From: an uncultured SAR86 cluster bacterium | GTDB taxonomy: Bacteria > Pseudomonadota > Gammaproteobacteria > Magnimaribacterales > AG-339-G14 | Direction: 5' to 3' | NCBI GenBank assembly: GCA_902524805.1 | Contig: CABZES010000001.1 | Span: forward strand, 62,001-126,000 | Length of the DNA stretch: 64,000 nt | Shown here: piece after piece, positions 25,960 to 35,559 of the stretch | How the letters are laid out: every line of letters starts with the position of its first letter | How positions within the stretch are numbered: the first letter of the stretch is position 1 | Position numbers and translations under genes: made by a program | The notes under the pieces: generated by a model | Told to the model about the DNA's origin: nothing | Seen by the model: only the letters and a program-made list of their open reading frames with translations | Database searches by the model: none

Positions 25960-26970
25960 ATGTCATTGTCATCATTAGAAGAAATAGCAGCTTATTTGGT
26001 ATCAGACGGAAAAGGATTTTTGGCTGCAGATGAGAGCACAGGGACAATTGGTAAAAGATTTGACGCAATAAATACAGAATCAACTGAAGACTCGAGAAGA
26101 GACTATCGAGAATTGTTATTCAGAGCGCAAGGCATGCAGGATAATATTGGTGGCGTTATATTATTTGACGAGACGCTTCGACAAAGTGCTACAGATGGCA
26201 CACCACTTAAAGATTTAATAAATTCAACCGGAGCTTTACCGGGTATTAAAGTAGACAAAGGTATTAGTCCTTTCAACGACTCAGATGAAGTTTTAACAGG
26301 CGGTCTTGAGGATCTCGACGAAAGATGTGCTGAATATTTCTCGTTAGGCGCAAAATTTACTAAGTGGCGTGCAGTGATAAAAATTGGTGAGGGCATACCT
26401 ACTCAAGAATGTATCGATGCCAATATGAAGGCATTAGCAGATTATGCAAAAATTGTTCAAGACAACAAGATGGTTCCTATGGTTGAGCCTGAAGTACTAA
26501 TGGATGGCGAACATTCAGCTCAAACCTGTTTTGACGTTACTGCCAACTGTTTAAAAACACTCTTTTCAATGTTGGCAGCAAATGGAGTAAATGTTAAAGG
26601 AACGATTTTAAAACCTAACATGGTTGTCTCTGGAACCGAAGCTCCTGTGCCAGCGGGCGTGCAGGAAGTTGCTGAATTAACTCTTAAGGTATTAAAAGAA
26701 AATGTTCCTTCTGAGTTGGCAGGGATTGCTTTTCTATCTGGCGGACAATCAGATCTCTTGGCCACTGAGCATTTAGATGCGATGAATAAAATCGGTGGGT
26801 TGCCATGGCCGTTGAGTTTTTCTTATGGAAGGGCTTTGCAACAACCTGCTTTAAAAGCTTGGATGGGACAAAGCGATAATAAAGAAGCAGCTCAAAAGGC
26901 TTTCAGTCACCGAGCTTCAATGAATAGACTCGCTAGTAAAGGTGAATGGCAAAAGGAGTTAGAAAATTAA
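25960..26970 (+). CDS. fba: class I fructose-bisphosphate aldolase (animal/plant type)
   Basis: The 336 residues match the Schiff-base aldolases of animals and plants rather than the zinc class II enzyme usual in gammaproteobacteria. The N-terminal block FLAADESTGTIGKRF (about 20-34), VEPEVLMDGEHS and the Schiff-base lysine in GTILKPNMVVSG are visible; the C-terminal Tyr of animal enzymes is not seen. The start follows pgk after two bases. A metal-free aldolase may suit low-zinc seawater, which is inference. The stop TAA is followed after two bases by the tatC stop on the other strand. Confidence 0.95.
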   Translation: MSLSSLEEIAAYLVSDGKGFLAADESTGTIGKRFDAINTESTEDSRRDYRELLFRAQGMQDNIGGVILFDETLRQSATDGTPLKDLINSTGALPGIKVDKGISPFNDSDEVLTGGLEDLDERCAEYFSLGAKFTKWRAVIKIGEGIPTQECIDANMKALADYAKIVQDNKMVPMVEPEVLMDGEHSAQTCFDVTANCLKTLFSMLAANGVNVKGTILKPNMVVSGTEAPVPAGVQEVAELTLKVLKENVPSELAGIAFLSGGQSDLLATEHLDAMNKIGGLPWPLSFSYGRALQQPALKAWMGQSDNKEAAQKAFSHRASMNRLASKGEWQKELEN

Positions 26971-26972
26971 AT

Positions 26973-27683
26973 TTATTTTTTAATTAACTTTGCTCCAAAC
27001 AAACCAAGTTCAAATAAAATCCACGTCGGAACGGCTAAAAGCGTTTGCGAAATTATATCTGGCGGAGTTAAAAGCATTCCAACTATAAAACAACCAATAA
27101 CCACATATGGTCTTGCATTTGCAAGAGCCGCCACAGAAGTGATTTCACTTTTGACCAAAGTAAATATTACGATTGGCATTTGAAAAGCTAGACCAAAAGC
27201 TACCAAAAGTTTGATCACAAAGCTCAGATAACTAGAAATATCAGTCATAACTGCTACTCCCTCAGGAGCAGCGTTAATAAAAAAAGAAAAGATTAAGGGA
27301 AAGACCGCATAAAAAGCAAAAAAAGTCCCAAGATAAAATAAGAGAGTACTCAAGCCAGTTAAACCAATGGTATAAATTTTTTCAGATTTAAAGAGACCAG
27401 GAGATACAAACTTCCAAAGTTCAAACATTAGATATGGTATTGCAATAAAGATAGCTATATAAAAAGTTAATTTTAAAGGCGTTAAAAAAGGCGAAGTAAC
27501 TTCAGTTGCTATCATAGAAGAGTTCTCTGGAAGAAAACGTACTAGAGGTTCGGAAATTAATAAATAAATTGAATCTTGAAAAAAAGCCAAACAAGCAAAG
27601 ATAAAAACAGTCACACCAAGAGCCCTAAGAAGTAAATTACGAAGCAATCCTAATTGTTCTAGCATCGAACTTTTATCACTCAT
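26973..27683 (-). CDS. tatC: Sec-independent translocase subunit TatC
   Basis: TatC recognises twin-arginine signal peptides. The 236 residues have six predicted membrane helices and the family blocks FLTPLKLTFYIAIFIAIPYLMFELWKF (in part), SPGLF near the first periplasmic side, and the late RPYVVIGCFIVGMLLTPPDIISQTLLAVP region. It overlaps tatB by eight bases at the end of the ubiE-ubiB-hisE-tatA-tatB-tatC run. Confidence 0.97.
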   Translation of the reverse strand: MSDKSSMLEQLGLLRNLLLRALGVTVFIFACLAFFQDSIYLLISEPLVRFLPENSSMIATEVTSPFLTPLKLTFYIAIFIAIPYLMFELWKFVSPGLFKSEKIYTIGLTGLSTLLFYLGTFFAFYAVFPLIFSFFINAAPEGVAVMTDISSYLSFVIKLLVAFGLAFQMPIVIFTLVKSEITSVAALANARPYVVIGCFIVGMLLTPPDIISQTLLAVPTWILFELGLFGAKLIKK

Positions 27684-27870
27684 CTTTATCTTTTTCCTGT
27701 TTTTCGAATCCCTCAGAGTAAAATTCTTGCTTGAGACGATTTATACCATTTCGACCTTTTATAAAAAGCTCTTCTACTGTAGTGATGAATTGAGGTAGCC
27801 TAGTCGGCCCTAAAATTAATAAAGAAATTACACAAATTAGAAGAAGTTCAAAAAACCCAATACCAAACAT
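27676..27870 (-). CDS. tatB: Sec-independent translocase subunit TatB, minimal
   Basis: Sixty-four residues: N-terminal membrane helix with the TatB-type GFFELLLICVISLLILGPTRLP (Gly-Pro at the helix end), then an amphipathic helix of about 25 residues. The usual long C-terminal tail of TatB (E. coli 171 residues) is missing. Identification as TatB, not TatA, rests on Glu at position 8, the GPTRLP motif and position between tatA and tatC. Confidence 0.88.
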   Translation of the reverse strand: MFGIGFFELLLICVISLLILGPTRLPQFITTVEELFIKGRNGINRLKQEFYSEGFEKQEKDKDE

Positions 27871-27882
27871 TTAAATTTTAAG

Positions 27883-28113
27883 TTAAGAGTCTTCCTCTTC
27901 TTTTTTTATTGTTTCCGACATCACCTCGGCTGCATCATCAACTGCAGATGGTGGAGAAGATTTTTCTGTTTCATCGTTAACTGCTTTTTTAAAACCTTTG
28001 AAGGCAGAGCCTAAATCTCCACCCATGTTTCTGAGTCTTTTGGTTCCAAAAATTAAAATGATAATCGCTAGAATTATCAATAACTGCCAAATACTTATTC
28101 CACCAAATCCCAT
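27883..28113 (-). CDS. tatA: Sec-independent translocase subunit TatA
   Basis: Seventy-six residues with the TatA pattern: a short membrane helix ([18 protein letters not shown]), the hinge FGTKRLR, an amphipathic helix [15 protein letters not shown] and an acidic tail. It forms the size-adaptable Tat pore. It sits between hisE (one-base overlap) and tatB (12-base gap). Confidence 0.95.
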   Translation of the reverse strand: MGFGGISIWQLLIILAIIILIFGTKRLRNMGGDLGSAFKGFKKAVNDETEKSSPPSAVDDAAEVMSETIKKEEEDS

Positions 28114-28442
28114 TACGACCTCCTAGACTTTTCCTCTACGCCTGAAACTCCTTCTCTACGTTCTAATTCGTTTAATATTTCCAAAGGGTTAATTTCGTTA
28201 AAAGCTAATAATACCATGGTGTGGAACCAGAGATCGGCTGCTTCATGAACAATTTCTTTCTTTATTACTGTTTCTGCTTTGCTCGCTTCAACTAATTCTG
28301 AAGATTCCTCTTCAATTTTCTCAAGAATTTTTTCGTTTCCAGCGTTATACAACTGAGCCGTGTATGAGTTATCTCCTGCATGATTTTTTCGATCAATCAA
28401 CAGGTTGCTGAGCCTTACAAGAATATCTTTTTTTTCGTTCAT
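28113..28442 (-). CDS. hisE: phosphoribosyl-ATP pyrophosphatase
   Basis: Second step of histidine synthesis, 109 residues, all-alpha NTP pyrophosphatase fold. The metal motif appears as [13 protein letters not shown] with a later [15 protein letters not shown]. HisE next to tatA is the Pseudomonas order (hisI-hisE-tatABC); hisI is not present here. It overlaps ubiB by four bases. The N-terminal [19 protein letters not shown] block is typical of stand-alone HisE. Confidence 0.95.
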   Translation of the reverse strand: MNEKKDILVRLSNLLIDRKNHAGDNSYTAQLYNAGNEKILEKIEEESSELVEASKAETVIKKEIVHEAADLWFHTMVLLAFNEINPLEILNELERREGVSGVEEKSRRS

Positions 28443-29983
28443 AAAAGAATAATTGAAGAAATTATAACGATAATTGCTGCGGTTGATGAAATAAACAAGA
28501 ATCTCGAGTTTTGTTTTTGTTTGGAAATATCATCTCTCAGATTTTTTATTTCATTATTGAATTCGTTTAAATTGGCAAGATTATTGAATATCGATTCTAA
28601 TTTTTCAGGCAATTCATATGCTTTTTCTGCAAAATCACCCGTATTATTTTTAAGTTGGTCTATTATATTTTTTGGGTTGTATCGCTTAGAAATCCAATTT
28701 TGAATGAATGGTTTTGCCGTAGTCCATAAATCCAAGTTTGGATAAATCTGACGTCCTAACCCTTCAATATTTATTAAGGTCTTATGAAGTAATAAGAGTG
28801 ATGCAGGCAAGGAAAGTTCATAGGAGCGCGTTTCTTCAAATAAGAAAAGCAACATCTCACCAAAATTAATTTCACTAAATGGCCTTTCAAAAATTGGATC
28901 AATCGCGGTTCGAATAGTTACTTCCAACTCAATGGTTTTAGTTGAGCTTGAAACCCAACCAGCACTTATCATAGTTTTAGCCACTCCTGAATAATTTCGA
29001 CTAAACATATCAGCTAACATTTTTCCAATTAGAAATTGTTCCTTTTCTGACAAGCTTCCACAGATAGCATAATCAACTGCAATATAAGTTGGCTCCTTTG
29101 GATTCTCAGCATCTACAAAAATATTTCCAGGATGCATATCGGCATGAAAAAAATTGTCATCAAAAAGTTGCTTAAAAAATATACTTACACCTCTTTCTGA
29201 TAGTTTTTTTAAGTCTACTTTTTTTTCCTCTAACGTTTTTATATCTGTGACAGGAACTCCTTTAATTTTTTCTAGAGTTAATGTCTTGCTTGATGAATAC
29301 TCAAGGTAAACTTTTGGAATATAGAGTAAGTTAGAATTTTTAAAAAATTTTGATGTTTGTATAGTGTTGCCAGCTTCTTTTTTTAAATCAACCTCTGATG
29401 TAATAACGTATTCATATTCTCTGATCATATCTAAAAGCTGTAGTCTCCGGGCATCCGCATCAAAGGTGTTAGCAACCTTTCCAATCATTTTTAAGACTGA
29501 CAAATCGCCTTCTATTTTTTTCTTTAGGTTAGGTCTTACAACTTTGACAACTACTTCTTCTCCACTTATTAATGTTGCTTCATGAACTTGAGCTATAGAA
29601 GCAGCTGCTAAAGGCGTATGATTAAAATCTACAAATAGTTCTTCAAGAGGGCGGCCTAAATCTTTTTCAATTATTTCTATTGCCTCATCTGAGGAAAAAG
29701 GGCTTAGATTATTTTGAAATTTTTGTAGCTCTTGTATTACTTCCTCTTCAAGAAAATCTGGCCTGGTCGAAAGTAGTTGACCAAACTTCACAAAAATTGG
29801 TCCAGCGGTTTCTAAAGCTTCTGCTAATCTAACCCCAAGCTTTTTCTTAGTTGGTATGAGATTAAATGGTGATATAAAAAAAACTACTTTCAGCCAAAAA
29901 GGCAAAATTTCTTTAGGAAATAGTTCACTCAACTTAAACTTTAGAAAAATAAAAAATATTCTTATGAGTCTAATTAAAGGCAT
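28439..29983 (-). CDS. ubiB: ubiquinone biosynthesis ATPase UbiB
   Basis: An ABC1/ADCK-type atypical kinase that supports ubiquinone synthesis. The 514 residues show the family KxGQ motif (FVKFGQLLSTRPD), the alanine-rich loop AAASIAQVHEA replacing the kinase P-loop, and HADMHPGN in the catalytic loop, with a C-terminal membrane helix near 495-514. It begins the base after the ubiE stop. The ubiJ gene that normally lies between ubiE and ubiB is absent. Confidence 0.96.
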   Translation of the reverse strand: MPLIRLIRIFFIFLKFKLSELFPKEILPFWLKVVFFISPFNLIPTKKKLGVRLAEALETAGPIFVKFGQLLSTRPDFLEEEVIQELQKFQNNLSPFSSDEAIEIIEKDLGRPLEELFVDFNHTPLAAASIAQVHEATLISGEEVVVKVVRPNLKKKIEGDLSVLKMIGKVANTFDADARRLQLLDMIREYEYVITSEVDLKKEAGNTIQTSKFFKNSNLLYIPKVYLEYSSSKTLTLEKIKGVPVTDIKTLEEKKVDLKKLSERGVSIFFKQLFDDNFFHADMHPGNIFVDAENPKEPTYIAVDYAICGSLSEKEQFLIGKMLADMFSRNYSGVAKTMISAGWVSSSTKTIELEVTIRTAIDPIFERPFSEINFGEMLLFLFEETRSYELSLPASLLLLHKTLINIEGLGRQIYPNLDLWTTAKPFIQNWISKRYNPKNIIDQLKNNTGDFAEKAYELPEKLESIFNNLANLNEFNNEIKNLRDDISKQKQNSRFLFISSTAAIIVIISSIILL

Positions 29984-30736
29984 TTAAGGCTTATCTCCAT
30001 AATGAAGGGCTACAATACCGCCAGTCATATTTTGATATTCAGTATTAATGAAATCAGCGTCATCCATCATTTTTAAGAATTCATCTTGATTAGGGTGCAT
30101 GCGTATAGATTCTGCTAAATATTCATAACTCTCTGAGTCGCCGGCTATCCACTGACCTAGATGTGGCAAGAAATTAAACGAATAGAGGTCATAAAGATCA
30201 GATACTAAGCTAGATTTAGGTTTAGAGAATTCTAAAACTAATAATCTTCCATTTGGTTTTAGACACCTATTAAATTCCTTTAAAGCCTCATCTTTGTTTG
30301 TTACGTTTCTGATACCAAAAGCAATTGAAATGCAATTAAAAGAATTATCAGGAAAGGGAAGATCTTCAGCATCAGCAACGAGACTTTTTACATTCAAAAG
30401 ACCCGAATCTAAGACTCGATCTCGACCAATTTTTAACATCTTCTCGTTTATATCAGAGAGATAAACTTTTCCCTGGTTTCCGACAATTTCAGAAAATAAA
30501 ATAGCTAAGTCTCCTGTTCCACCTGCTACATCCAAAACCGTGTCGTTTTCCTTAAGATTACTCATTTGAACAGTAGCTCTTTTCCAAAGTCTATGAATAC
30601 CAACAGACATCAGATCGTTCATTAGATCGTATTTATTTGCTACAGAATCAAAAACTCCTTTCACCAAATCAGGTTTTTCATTAGGATTAACCTTTTTATA
30701 TCCAAAATCGGCTTCTTTTTTACTTTTGTCGTTCAT
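29984..30736 (-). CDS. ubiE: ubiquinone/menaquinone C-methyltransferase
   Basis: SAM-dependent methyltransferase of the quinone pathways, 250 residues. It has VFDSVANKYDLMNDLMSVGIHRLWK, the SAM-binding DVAGGTGDLA, and the second UbiE signature in the IAFGIRNVTNKDEAL region. It heads the ubiE-ubiB-hisE-tatABC unit. The 37-base gap to divergent orn holds the promoters. Confidence 0.97.
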   Translation of the reverse strand: MNDKSKKEADFGYKKVNPNEKPDLVKGVFDSVANKYDLMNDLMSVGIHRLWKRATVQMSNLKENDTVLDVAGGTGDLAILFSEIVGNQGKVYLSDINEKMLKIGRDRVLDSGLLNVKSLVADAEDLPFPDNSFNCISIAFGIRNVTNKDEALKEFNRCLKPNGRLLVLEFSKPKSSLVSDLYDLYSFNFLPHLGQWIAGDSESYEYLAESIRMHPNQDEFLKMMDDADFINTEYQNMTGGIVALHYGDKP

Positions 30737-30773
30737 AATATTTTTTTAGATAGTAGTATTGTAAAGTAAACAC

Positions 30774-31319
30774 ATGGAAAAAAAATTAATCTGGCTAGAT
30801 TTAGAAATGACAGGCTTAGATCCAAATGCTGAAAGGATTATAGAAATCTATACCTGCGTAACGAATGAGGACCTTACAGAAATAATTGAAGGCCCCGGAA
30901 TGGTTATTTCTCAATCAAAAGAATTAATTGACGGTATGGATGACTGGAACCAAGAACATCATTCTGCTTCGGGTTTAATAGATGAAGTTTTATTAAGTGA
31001 AATTTCAGAAAAAGAGGCAGAACAAAAAACTTTAGAATTTTTAAAACAACATGTTGGTAAAAATGAATCTCCTCTTTGCGGAAATACTGTGTGGCATGAT
31101 AGAAAATTTCTGAGTTTATATATGCCTGAACTTGAAGATTATTTTCATTACCGTTGCATTGATGTTAGCTCAGTAAAAGAACTAACAAAAAGGTGGAGAC
31201 CAGATATCAATATTCAGCATGCTCAAAAAAACGCCGTCCACAGAGCCGAGGCGGATGTTTATGAGTCAATTAATGAATTAAGATTTTATAGGGATACAAT
31301 CTTTGCTCAATCTAGCTAA
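30774..31319 (+). CDS. orn: oligoribonuclease
   Basis: A DEDDh 3'-5' exonuclease that degrades di- to pentaribonucleotides and c-di-GMP products. The 181 residues hold WLDLEMTGLDP (Asp, Glu), the middle CGNTVWHDRKFL region with Asp and the late HRAEADVYESI (His, Asp). Length matches E. coli Orn (181). It is monocistronic with no ribosome site; a TATTGT lies 11 bases before the ATG, so the leader may be very short. Confidence 0.97.
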   Translation: MEKKLIWLDLEMTGLDPNAERIIEIYTCVTNEDLTEIIEGPGMVISQSKELIDGMDDWNQEHHSASGLIDEVLLSEISEKEAEQKTLEFLKQHVGKNESPLCGNTVWHDRKFLSLYMPELEDYFHYRCIDVSSVKELTKRWRPDINIQHAQKNAVHRAEADVYESINELRFYRDTIFAQSS

Positions 31320-31334
31320 TCAATGTAAATTATT

Positions 31335-31340
31335 TATAAT
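31335..31340 (+). promoter_or_regulatory. -10 element upstream of miaB
   Basis: TATAAT ends 20 bases before the miaB ATG at 31361, giving a leader of about 14 bases. No good -35 is seen at the expected distance. Confidence 0.4.
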
Positions 31341-31360
31341 CCTGCTCTCGAATTAAGAAT

Positions 31361-32701
31361 ATGAAAAAAGTTTTTATAAAGACCCACGGTTGCCAAATGA
31401 ACGAATACGATTCAGAAAAAATGCTGGATATGTTGTCGCTAGAAGAAAAGTTCATTCATACCAATAATCAAGAGGAAGCCGATTTACTAGTTTTAAATAC
31501 TTGTTCAATTCGTGAAAAAGCTCAAGAAAGAGTTTTTCACCAAGTAGGAAGATGGAAAAAACTAAAAGATAAAAATCCTAATCTAAAAATAGCAATAGGC
31601 GGTTGTGTTGCCAGCCAAGAAGGTCAAAAAATCTCTAAAAGAGCTCCTGCCGTGGATATAGTTTTCGGCCCACAAACTCTGCATAGACTTCCTAATATGT
31701 ATAGAAATGCTGTATTAGAAGAAAAAAATCAAATAGATATATCCTTTCCAAAAATAGAAAAATTTGACTACATTCCTGACACAAAAACAGACGAACCTAC
31801 AGCTTTTGTTTCTATTGCAGAGGGCTGTAATAAATATTGTTCTTTTTGTGTTGTTCCTCATACAAGAGGTCATGAGGTAAGTAGACCCGTCCAAGACATC
31901 ATTGAAGAAATAAAAAAACTAGCCGACCAAGGAGTCAGAGAAGTTAACTTATTGGGTCAAAATGTAAATAACTATAAAGGCTTGGAAAACGGAGAAAAAA
32001 AATCTTTAGCTTTCCTGATAGAGAGGACAGCAAAAATTAATGGTATCGATCGAATTAGATATACCACAAGCCACCCGTACGAGTTTCGCGATGACTTAGT
32101 CGATTTATATGCAAATTTACCTGAATTGGTTAGTCACGTGCATTTGCCTATTCAAAGTGGTTCGGATCGAATCTTAAAGTTAATGAGACGAAGATATACC
32201 GTAGAAAAGTACTTAGATTTAGTCGCTAGAATCAAAAAGAATAGACCTAACATTAGCTTATCTTCTGATTTCATCGTCGGCTTTCCAAATGAGTCAGAGC
32301 AAGATTTTGAAGATACTTTAGCTGTTATAGATGAAGTGAAATATGATGAATCTTTCAGTTTTATTTATAGCCAAAGGCCAAATACTCCAGCAGCAGAGAT
32401 GGCAGATAATGTAACTGTAGAAGAAAAAAAAGAAAGACTAGCTATTTTGCAGGACAAACTAAATCATCACGCATTTAACATAGGTAGAAAAATGGTAGGC
32501 ACTGTTGAAACATGTTTAGTAACTGGAATTTCTAAAAAAAATCCAGGCGAATTGCAAGCAAGAACAGAAAATAATAGAGTTGTGAACTTCCCTTCAAGCT
32601 CTAAATTAGTAGGAGAATTTATAGATATCGAGATAGTAGATCAATTAACTAATTGTTTAAGAGGTAAAATAAAAACTGAAAGTAATTTATGCCAAAACTA
32701 A
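31361..32701 (+). CDS. miaB: tRNA-2-methylthio-N6-isopentenyladenosine synthase
   Basis: A radical-SAM methylthiotransferase acting on A37 of tRNAs. The N-terminal domain has three cluster cysteines ([27 protein letters not shown]). The radical-SAM CxxxCxxC is GCNKYCSFC, followed by VVPHTRG. A TRAM domain ends the 446 residues. It starts the miaB-phoH-ybeY-corC operon and overlaps phoH by 13 bases, the order seen in E. coli. Confidence 0.97.
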   Translation: MKKVFIKTHGCQMNEYDSEKMLDMLSLEEKFIHTNNQEEADLLVLNTCSIREKAQERVFHQVGRWKKLKDKNPNLKIAIGGCVASQEGQKISKRAPAVDIVFGPQTLHRLPNMYRNAVLEEKNQIDISFPKIEKFDYIPDTKTDEPTAFVSIAEGCNKYCSFCVVPHTRGHEVSRPVQDIIEEIKKLADQGVREVNLLGQNVNNYKGLENGEKKSLAFLIERTAKINGIDRIRYTTSHPYEFRDDLVDLYANLPELVSHVHLPIQSGSDRILKLMRRRYTVEKYLDLVARIKKNRPNISLSSDFIVGFPNESEQDFEDTLAVIDEVKYDESFSFIYSQRPNTPAAEMADNVTVEEKKERLAILQDKLNHHAFNIGRKMVGTVETCLVTGISKKNPGELQARTENNRVVNFPSSSKLVGEFIDIEIVDQLTNCLRGKIKTESNLCQN

Positions 32702-33660
32702 AATTTAAACTCCCCGCCATAGAATCTGAAAATCTCTCTTTACTCTGTGGACCTGTCAATACAAATTTAAATCAAATAGAACAATCTCTTGAAGTAAAAA
32801 TAAAAAGCAGAGGCAATAGTTTTTCTATTTCTGGCGACAAGAATAATGTAATTAAGAGCAAATTAATTATAGAAGATTTAGCTTCTTTAGCTAAATCAAG
32901 GGATTCGGTCAGCGCAGATGAAGTTCATTTTTCTATCAGACGAGCTTTAAACGGGGCAACTAAGGACAATAATGGTCAAATTTTTGAATTAAAAAAAGAA
33001 AAGGATCTTACAGTCCAAACTCCTAAACTTTATGTTTCTCCAAGAAATAAGTCACAAGCAGAATTTCTATCTTCAATCTACGAAAAAGATATTGCGTTTG
33101 GAATTGGCCCTGCCGGAACTGGAAAAACTTATTTAGCAGTTGCAGCTGCTGTAAATCAATTCATGGAAGATAAAGTAAATAAAATAATTTTAACTAGACC
33201 AGCAGTTGAAGCTGGCGAGCATTTGGGATTTTTACCTGGAGATCTATCAGAAAAAATAGATCCTTATCTAAGGCCTTTATATGATGCTTTATACGAGATG
33301 ATGGGTATGGAGAAAGTTAATCGACTTGTAGAAAACGGAAAAATTGAAGTGGCACCTCTCGCTTATATGAGAGGGAGAACTCTTAATGATGCATTTCTTA
33401 TTCTTGATGAGGCTCAAAACTGCACACCAGCACAAATGAAAATGTTTCTAACCAGAATAGGATTTGGCTCAACGGCAGTTGTAACAGGAGACATTACCCA
33501 AACCGACTTACCAAAGGGCACTTTGTCCGGCTTATCAGATGCGATTAAAGTTTTAGAAAAAGAAAAAGGCATTTCTTTTTTCTACTTTCATCCTGAAGAT
33601 GTCGTAAGACACGGTTTAGTTCAAAAAATCATTGAAGCTTATGAGAAAAATTCTTGGTAA
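32689..33660 (+). CDS. ybeZ: PhoH-like ATPase (YbeZ)
   Basis: PhoH/YbeZ ATPase, 323 residues, with an N-terminal KH-like part (about 1-75) and a P-loop domain with Walker [12 protein letters not shown] and Walker [11 protein letters not shown], plus the family [12 protein letters not shown]. It works with YbeY in rRNA processing in other bacteria. The ybeY start overlaps its stop by one base (TAATG). Confidence 0.95.
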   Translation: MPKLKFKLPAIESENLSLLCGPVNTNLNQIEQSLEVKIKSRGNSFSISGDKNNVIKSKLIIEDLASLAKSRDSVSADEVHFSIRRALNGATKDNNGQIFELKKEKDLTVQTPKLYVSPRNKSQAEFLSSIYEKDIAFGIGPAGTGKTYLAVAAAVNQFMEDKVNKIILTRPAVEAGEHLGFLPGDLSEKIDPYLRPLYDALYEMMGMEKVNRLVENGKIEVAPLAYMRGRTLNDAFLILDEAQNCTPAQMKMFLTRIGFGSTAVVTGDITQTDLPKGTLSGLSDAIKVLEKEKGISFFYFHPEDVVRHGLVQKIIEAYEKNSW

Positions 33661-34115
33661 TGAAAATATTTTTAAATAATTTTGAAGAATCAGGATCTAA
33701 GATAACTAAGAATCAAGTTTCTAATATACTGAATAAAGTACTAGAAGAGGCAGGATTTCAAAAAGAAAATTTTGAAAATAAAGAGCTAAGCATTTCATGT
33801 GTCTCAAAAAAAGAAAGTAGAACTCTTAATAAGAAATATAGAGGAAAAAATAGATCTACTAATGTTTTATCGTTCAGCGCAGATAAAAATTTAACAAAAC
33901 ATACTTTAGTTGGAGATATTATTTTATGTATAGAAATAATTAAAAAAGAAGCAAAAGAGTATTCAAAAGACTTTGAAAATAGACTAAAACATATGATAAT
34001 CCACGGCTTCTTGCATCTTTTAAACTTTAATCATGAAGAAAATCATGAAAGAATAAAAATGGAAGATTTAGAAATTATTATTATGAAAAAGATATCAGCC
34101 GGAGAACCTTACTAG
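33660..34115 (+). CDS. ybeY: endoribonuclease YbeY
   Basis: Zinc metalloprotein for 16S rRNA maturation and ribosome quality control. From the ATG at 33660, which overlaps the phoH stop, it has 151 residues. The zinc motif HGFLHLLNFNHEENH (H-x3-H-x5-H) near residues 111-121 and the upstream RGKNRSTNVLSF are clear. A TTG at 33654 in frame would add two residues and is less likely. The corC start follows after three bases. Confidence 0.95.
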   Translation: MKIFLNNFEESGSKITKNQVSNILNKVLEEAGFQKENFENKELSISCVSKKESRTLNKKYRGKNRSTNVLSFSADKNLTKHTLVGDIILCIEIIKKEAKEYSKDFENRLKHMIIHGFLHLLNFNHEENHERIKMEDLEIIIMKKISAGEPY

Positions 34116-34118
34116 TTA

Positions 34119-35000
34119 ATGAGAGAAGAACCTCCAAGTACAGAGGCTCAATCTGAAATAAAATTGGGCTTAATACAAAAAATTAAAAATTATTTTAGAG
34201 AGCTTTATATAAAGATTTCATATAAGCCTTTGGATCAAGAAGAGTTAACTTCGGTTTTAAGAGACGCCGAAGAAAATAATGTAATAGATAAGGGAATTTT
34301 AGGCATGATAGAAGAAACTATTGAATTTTCTTCAATTCCAGTCAGGGATGTGATGGTGCCAAGATCACAAATGATATTAATTAATAATAATGACTCATTG
34401 GATATCTTGCTTAAAAAAGTAGTTGAATCGTCTCACTCAAGATTTCCTGTTTTAGATGAATCCAAAGATAGCATTACTGGAATTTTACTTGCCAAAGATC
34501 TTTTAAAGTTTGCACCCGGTCTGATAAAAGATGAGTTTGATAGTCAGGAATTTGAACTAGATAAAATTATAAGACCAGTGAAACATATTCCTGAGAGCAA
34601 AAAGATTAATATTCTTCTAGAAGAGTTTAAGTCCAATAGAAGTCACATGGCTTTAGTAGTAGATGAGTTTGGAGAAGTAAGTGGCTTAGTAACTATTGAA
34701 GACGTTCTAGAAGAAATTGTTGGAGAAATTGAGGATGAAACTGATCAGACCGATGATCAGAAAATTACACAGATTTCAAATCGTGAATACAGCGTATCAG
34801 GTTTAACTGAGATTGAAGAATTTAACTTGAAGTTCAATACGTCTTTTGAGGATAACGATTTTGATACCATTGCTGGATACGTAATGAATAAATTTGGAAA
34901 ATTTCCAGTCGTTAACGAATCTATTAAAATTGAAAAAATAAAATTTACGGTTTCATCTGCAAATAAAAAACAAATCAATAAGCTGAGAGTTAGAGTTTAA
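34119..35000 (+). CDS. corC: CorC/YbeX-type CBS domain protein
   Basis: Cytoplasmic protein of 293 residues with two CBS domains (about 65-195; [12 protein letters not shown] and [32 protein letters not shown] in part) and a C-terminal CorC/HlyC domain (about 205-290). Suggested to take part in Mg/Co efflux and in ribosome metabolism together with YbeY and YbeZ. In E. coli the next gene is lnt; here it is coaD and lnt is not present. Confidence 0.93.
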   Translation: MREEPPSTEAQSEIKLGLIQKIKNYFRELYIKISYKPLDQEELTSVLRDAEENNVIDKGILGMIEETIEFSSIPVRDVMVPRSQMILINNNDSLDILLKKVVESSHSRFPVLDESKDSITGILLAKDLLKFAPGLIKDEFDSQEFELDKIIRPVKHIPESKKINILLEEFKSNRSHMALVVDEFGEVSGLVTIEDVLEEIVGEIEDETDQTDDQKITQISNREYSVSGLTEIEEFNLKFNTSFEDNDFDTIAGYVMNKFGKFPVVNESIKIEKIKFTVSSANKKQINKLRVRV

Positions 35001-35067
35001 TTATTTTTTGAATAAACTTAGCTTGCAGACTTAATTTTAACCAGCCCACTACAATCTATTTTTAGAA

Positions 35068-35073
35068 TATAAT
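35068..35073 (+). promoter_or_regulatory. -10 element directly before coaD
   Basis: A perfect TATAAT is followed by only six bases before the coaD ATG at 35080, so a transcript starting seven bases after the -10 would begin at the A of the ATG. No Shine-Dalgarno sequence is present. This suggests a leaderless mRNA. Confidence 0.45.
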
Positions 35074-35079
35074 ATTTAA

Positions 35080-35559
35080 ATGAGTCAGAGAGCGATTTAC
35101 CCAGGTACATTTGACCCAATGACAAAAGGGCATGTAGATCTTATTGAAAGAGCATGTAATCTCTTTGATGAAATTGTTATTGCTATAGCAGCAAGTGAAG
35201 CCAAAAATCCACTTTTTACCTTAGACGAAAGAATTAAAATTGCAGAAAAAATCTTTGAAAGTAACGAAAATGTCAAAGTCATCGGTTTCTCTGGGCTTTT
35301 AGTTGACCTAGCAAAAGATAACGATGCAAAAATATTAATTAGGGGCTTGAGAGTAGTTGCAGATTTTGAGTATGAATTTCAGCTTGCAAATATGAATCGA
35401 GCAATGATGCCAGAATTAGAAAGTGTCTTTCTAACTCCTAAAGAACAATATAGTTACATTTCATCTTCTTTAGTAAAAGAAATTTGTAAGATGGGTGGAG
35501 ATGTATCCGAGTTTGTTGATCCTTTTTCTTTATCTGAACTAAAGAGAAAATATGGTTAA
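35080..35559 (+). CDS. coaD: phosphopantetheine adenylyltransferase
   Basis: CoaD is the fourth step of coenzyme A synthesis. The 159 residues have [16 protein letters not shown] (nucleotidyltransferase TxGH), the [20 protein letters not shown] core and ISSSLVKEI. The length is standard. Its stop overlaps that of mutM by four bases (TTAA). Confidence 0.97.
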   Translation: MSQRAIYPGTFDPMTKGHVDLIERACNLFDEIVIAIAASEAKNPLFTLDERIKIAEKIFESNENVKVIGFSGLLVDLAKDNDAKILIRGLRVVADFEYEFQLANMNRAMMPELESVFLTPKEQYSYISSSLVKEICKMGGDVSEFVDPFSLSELKRKYG

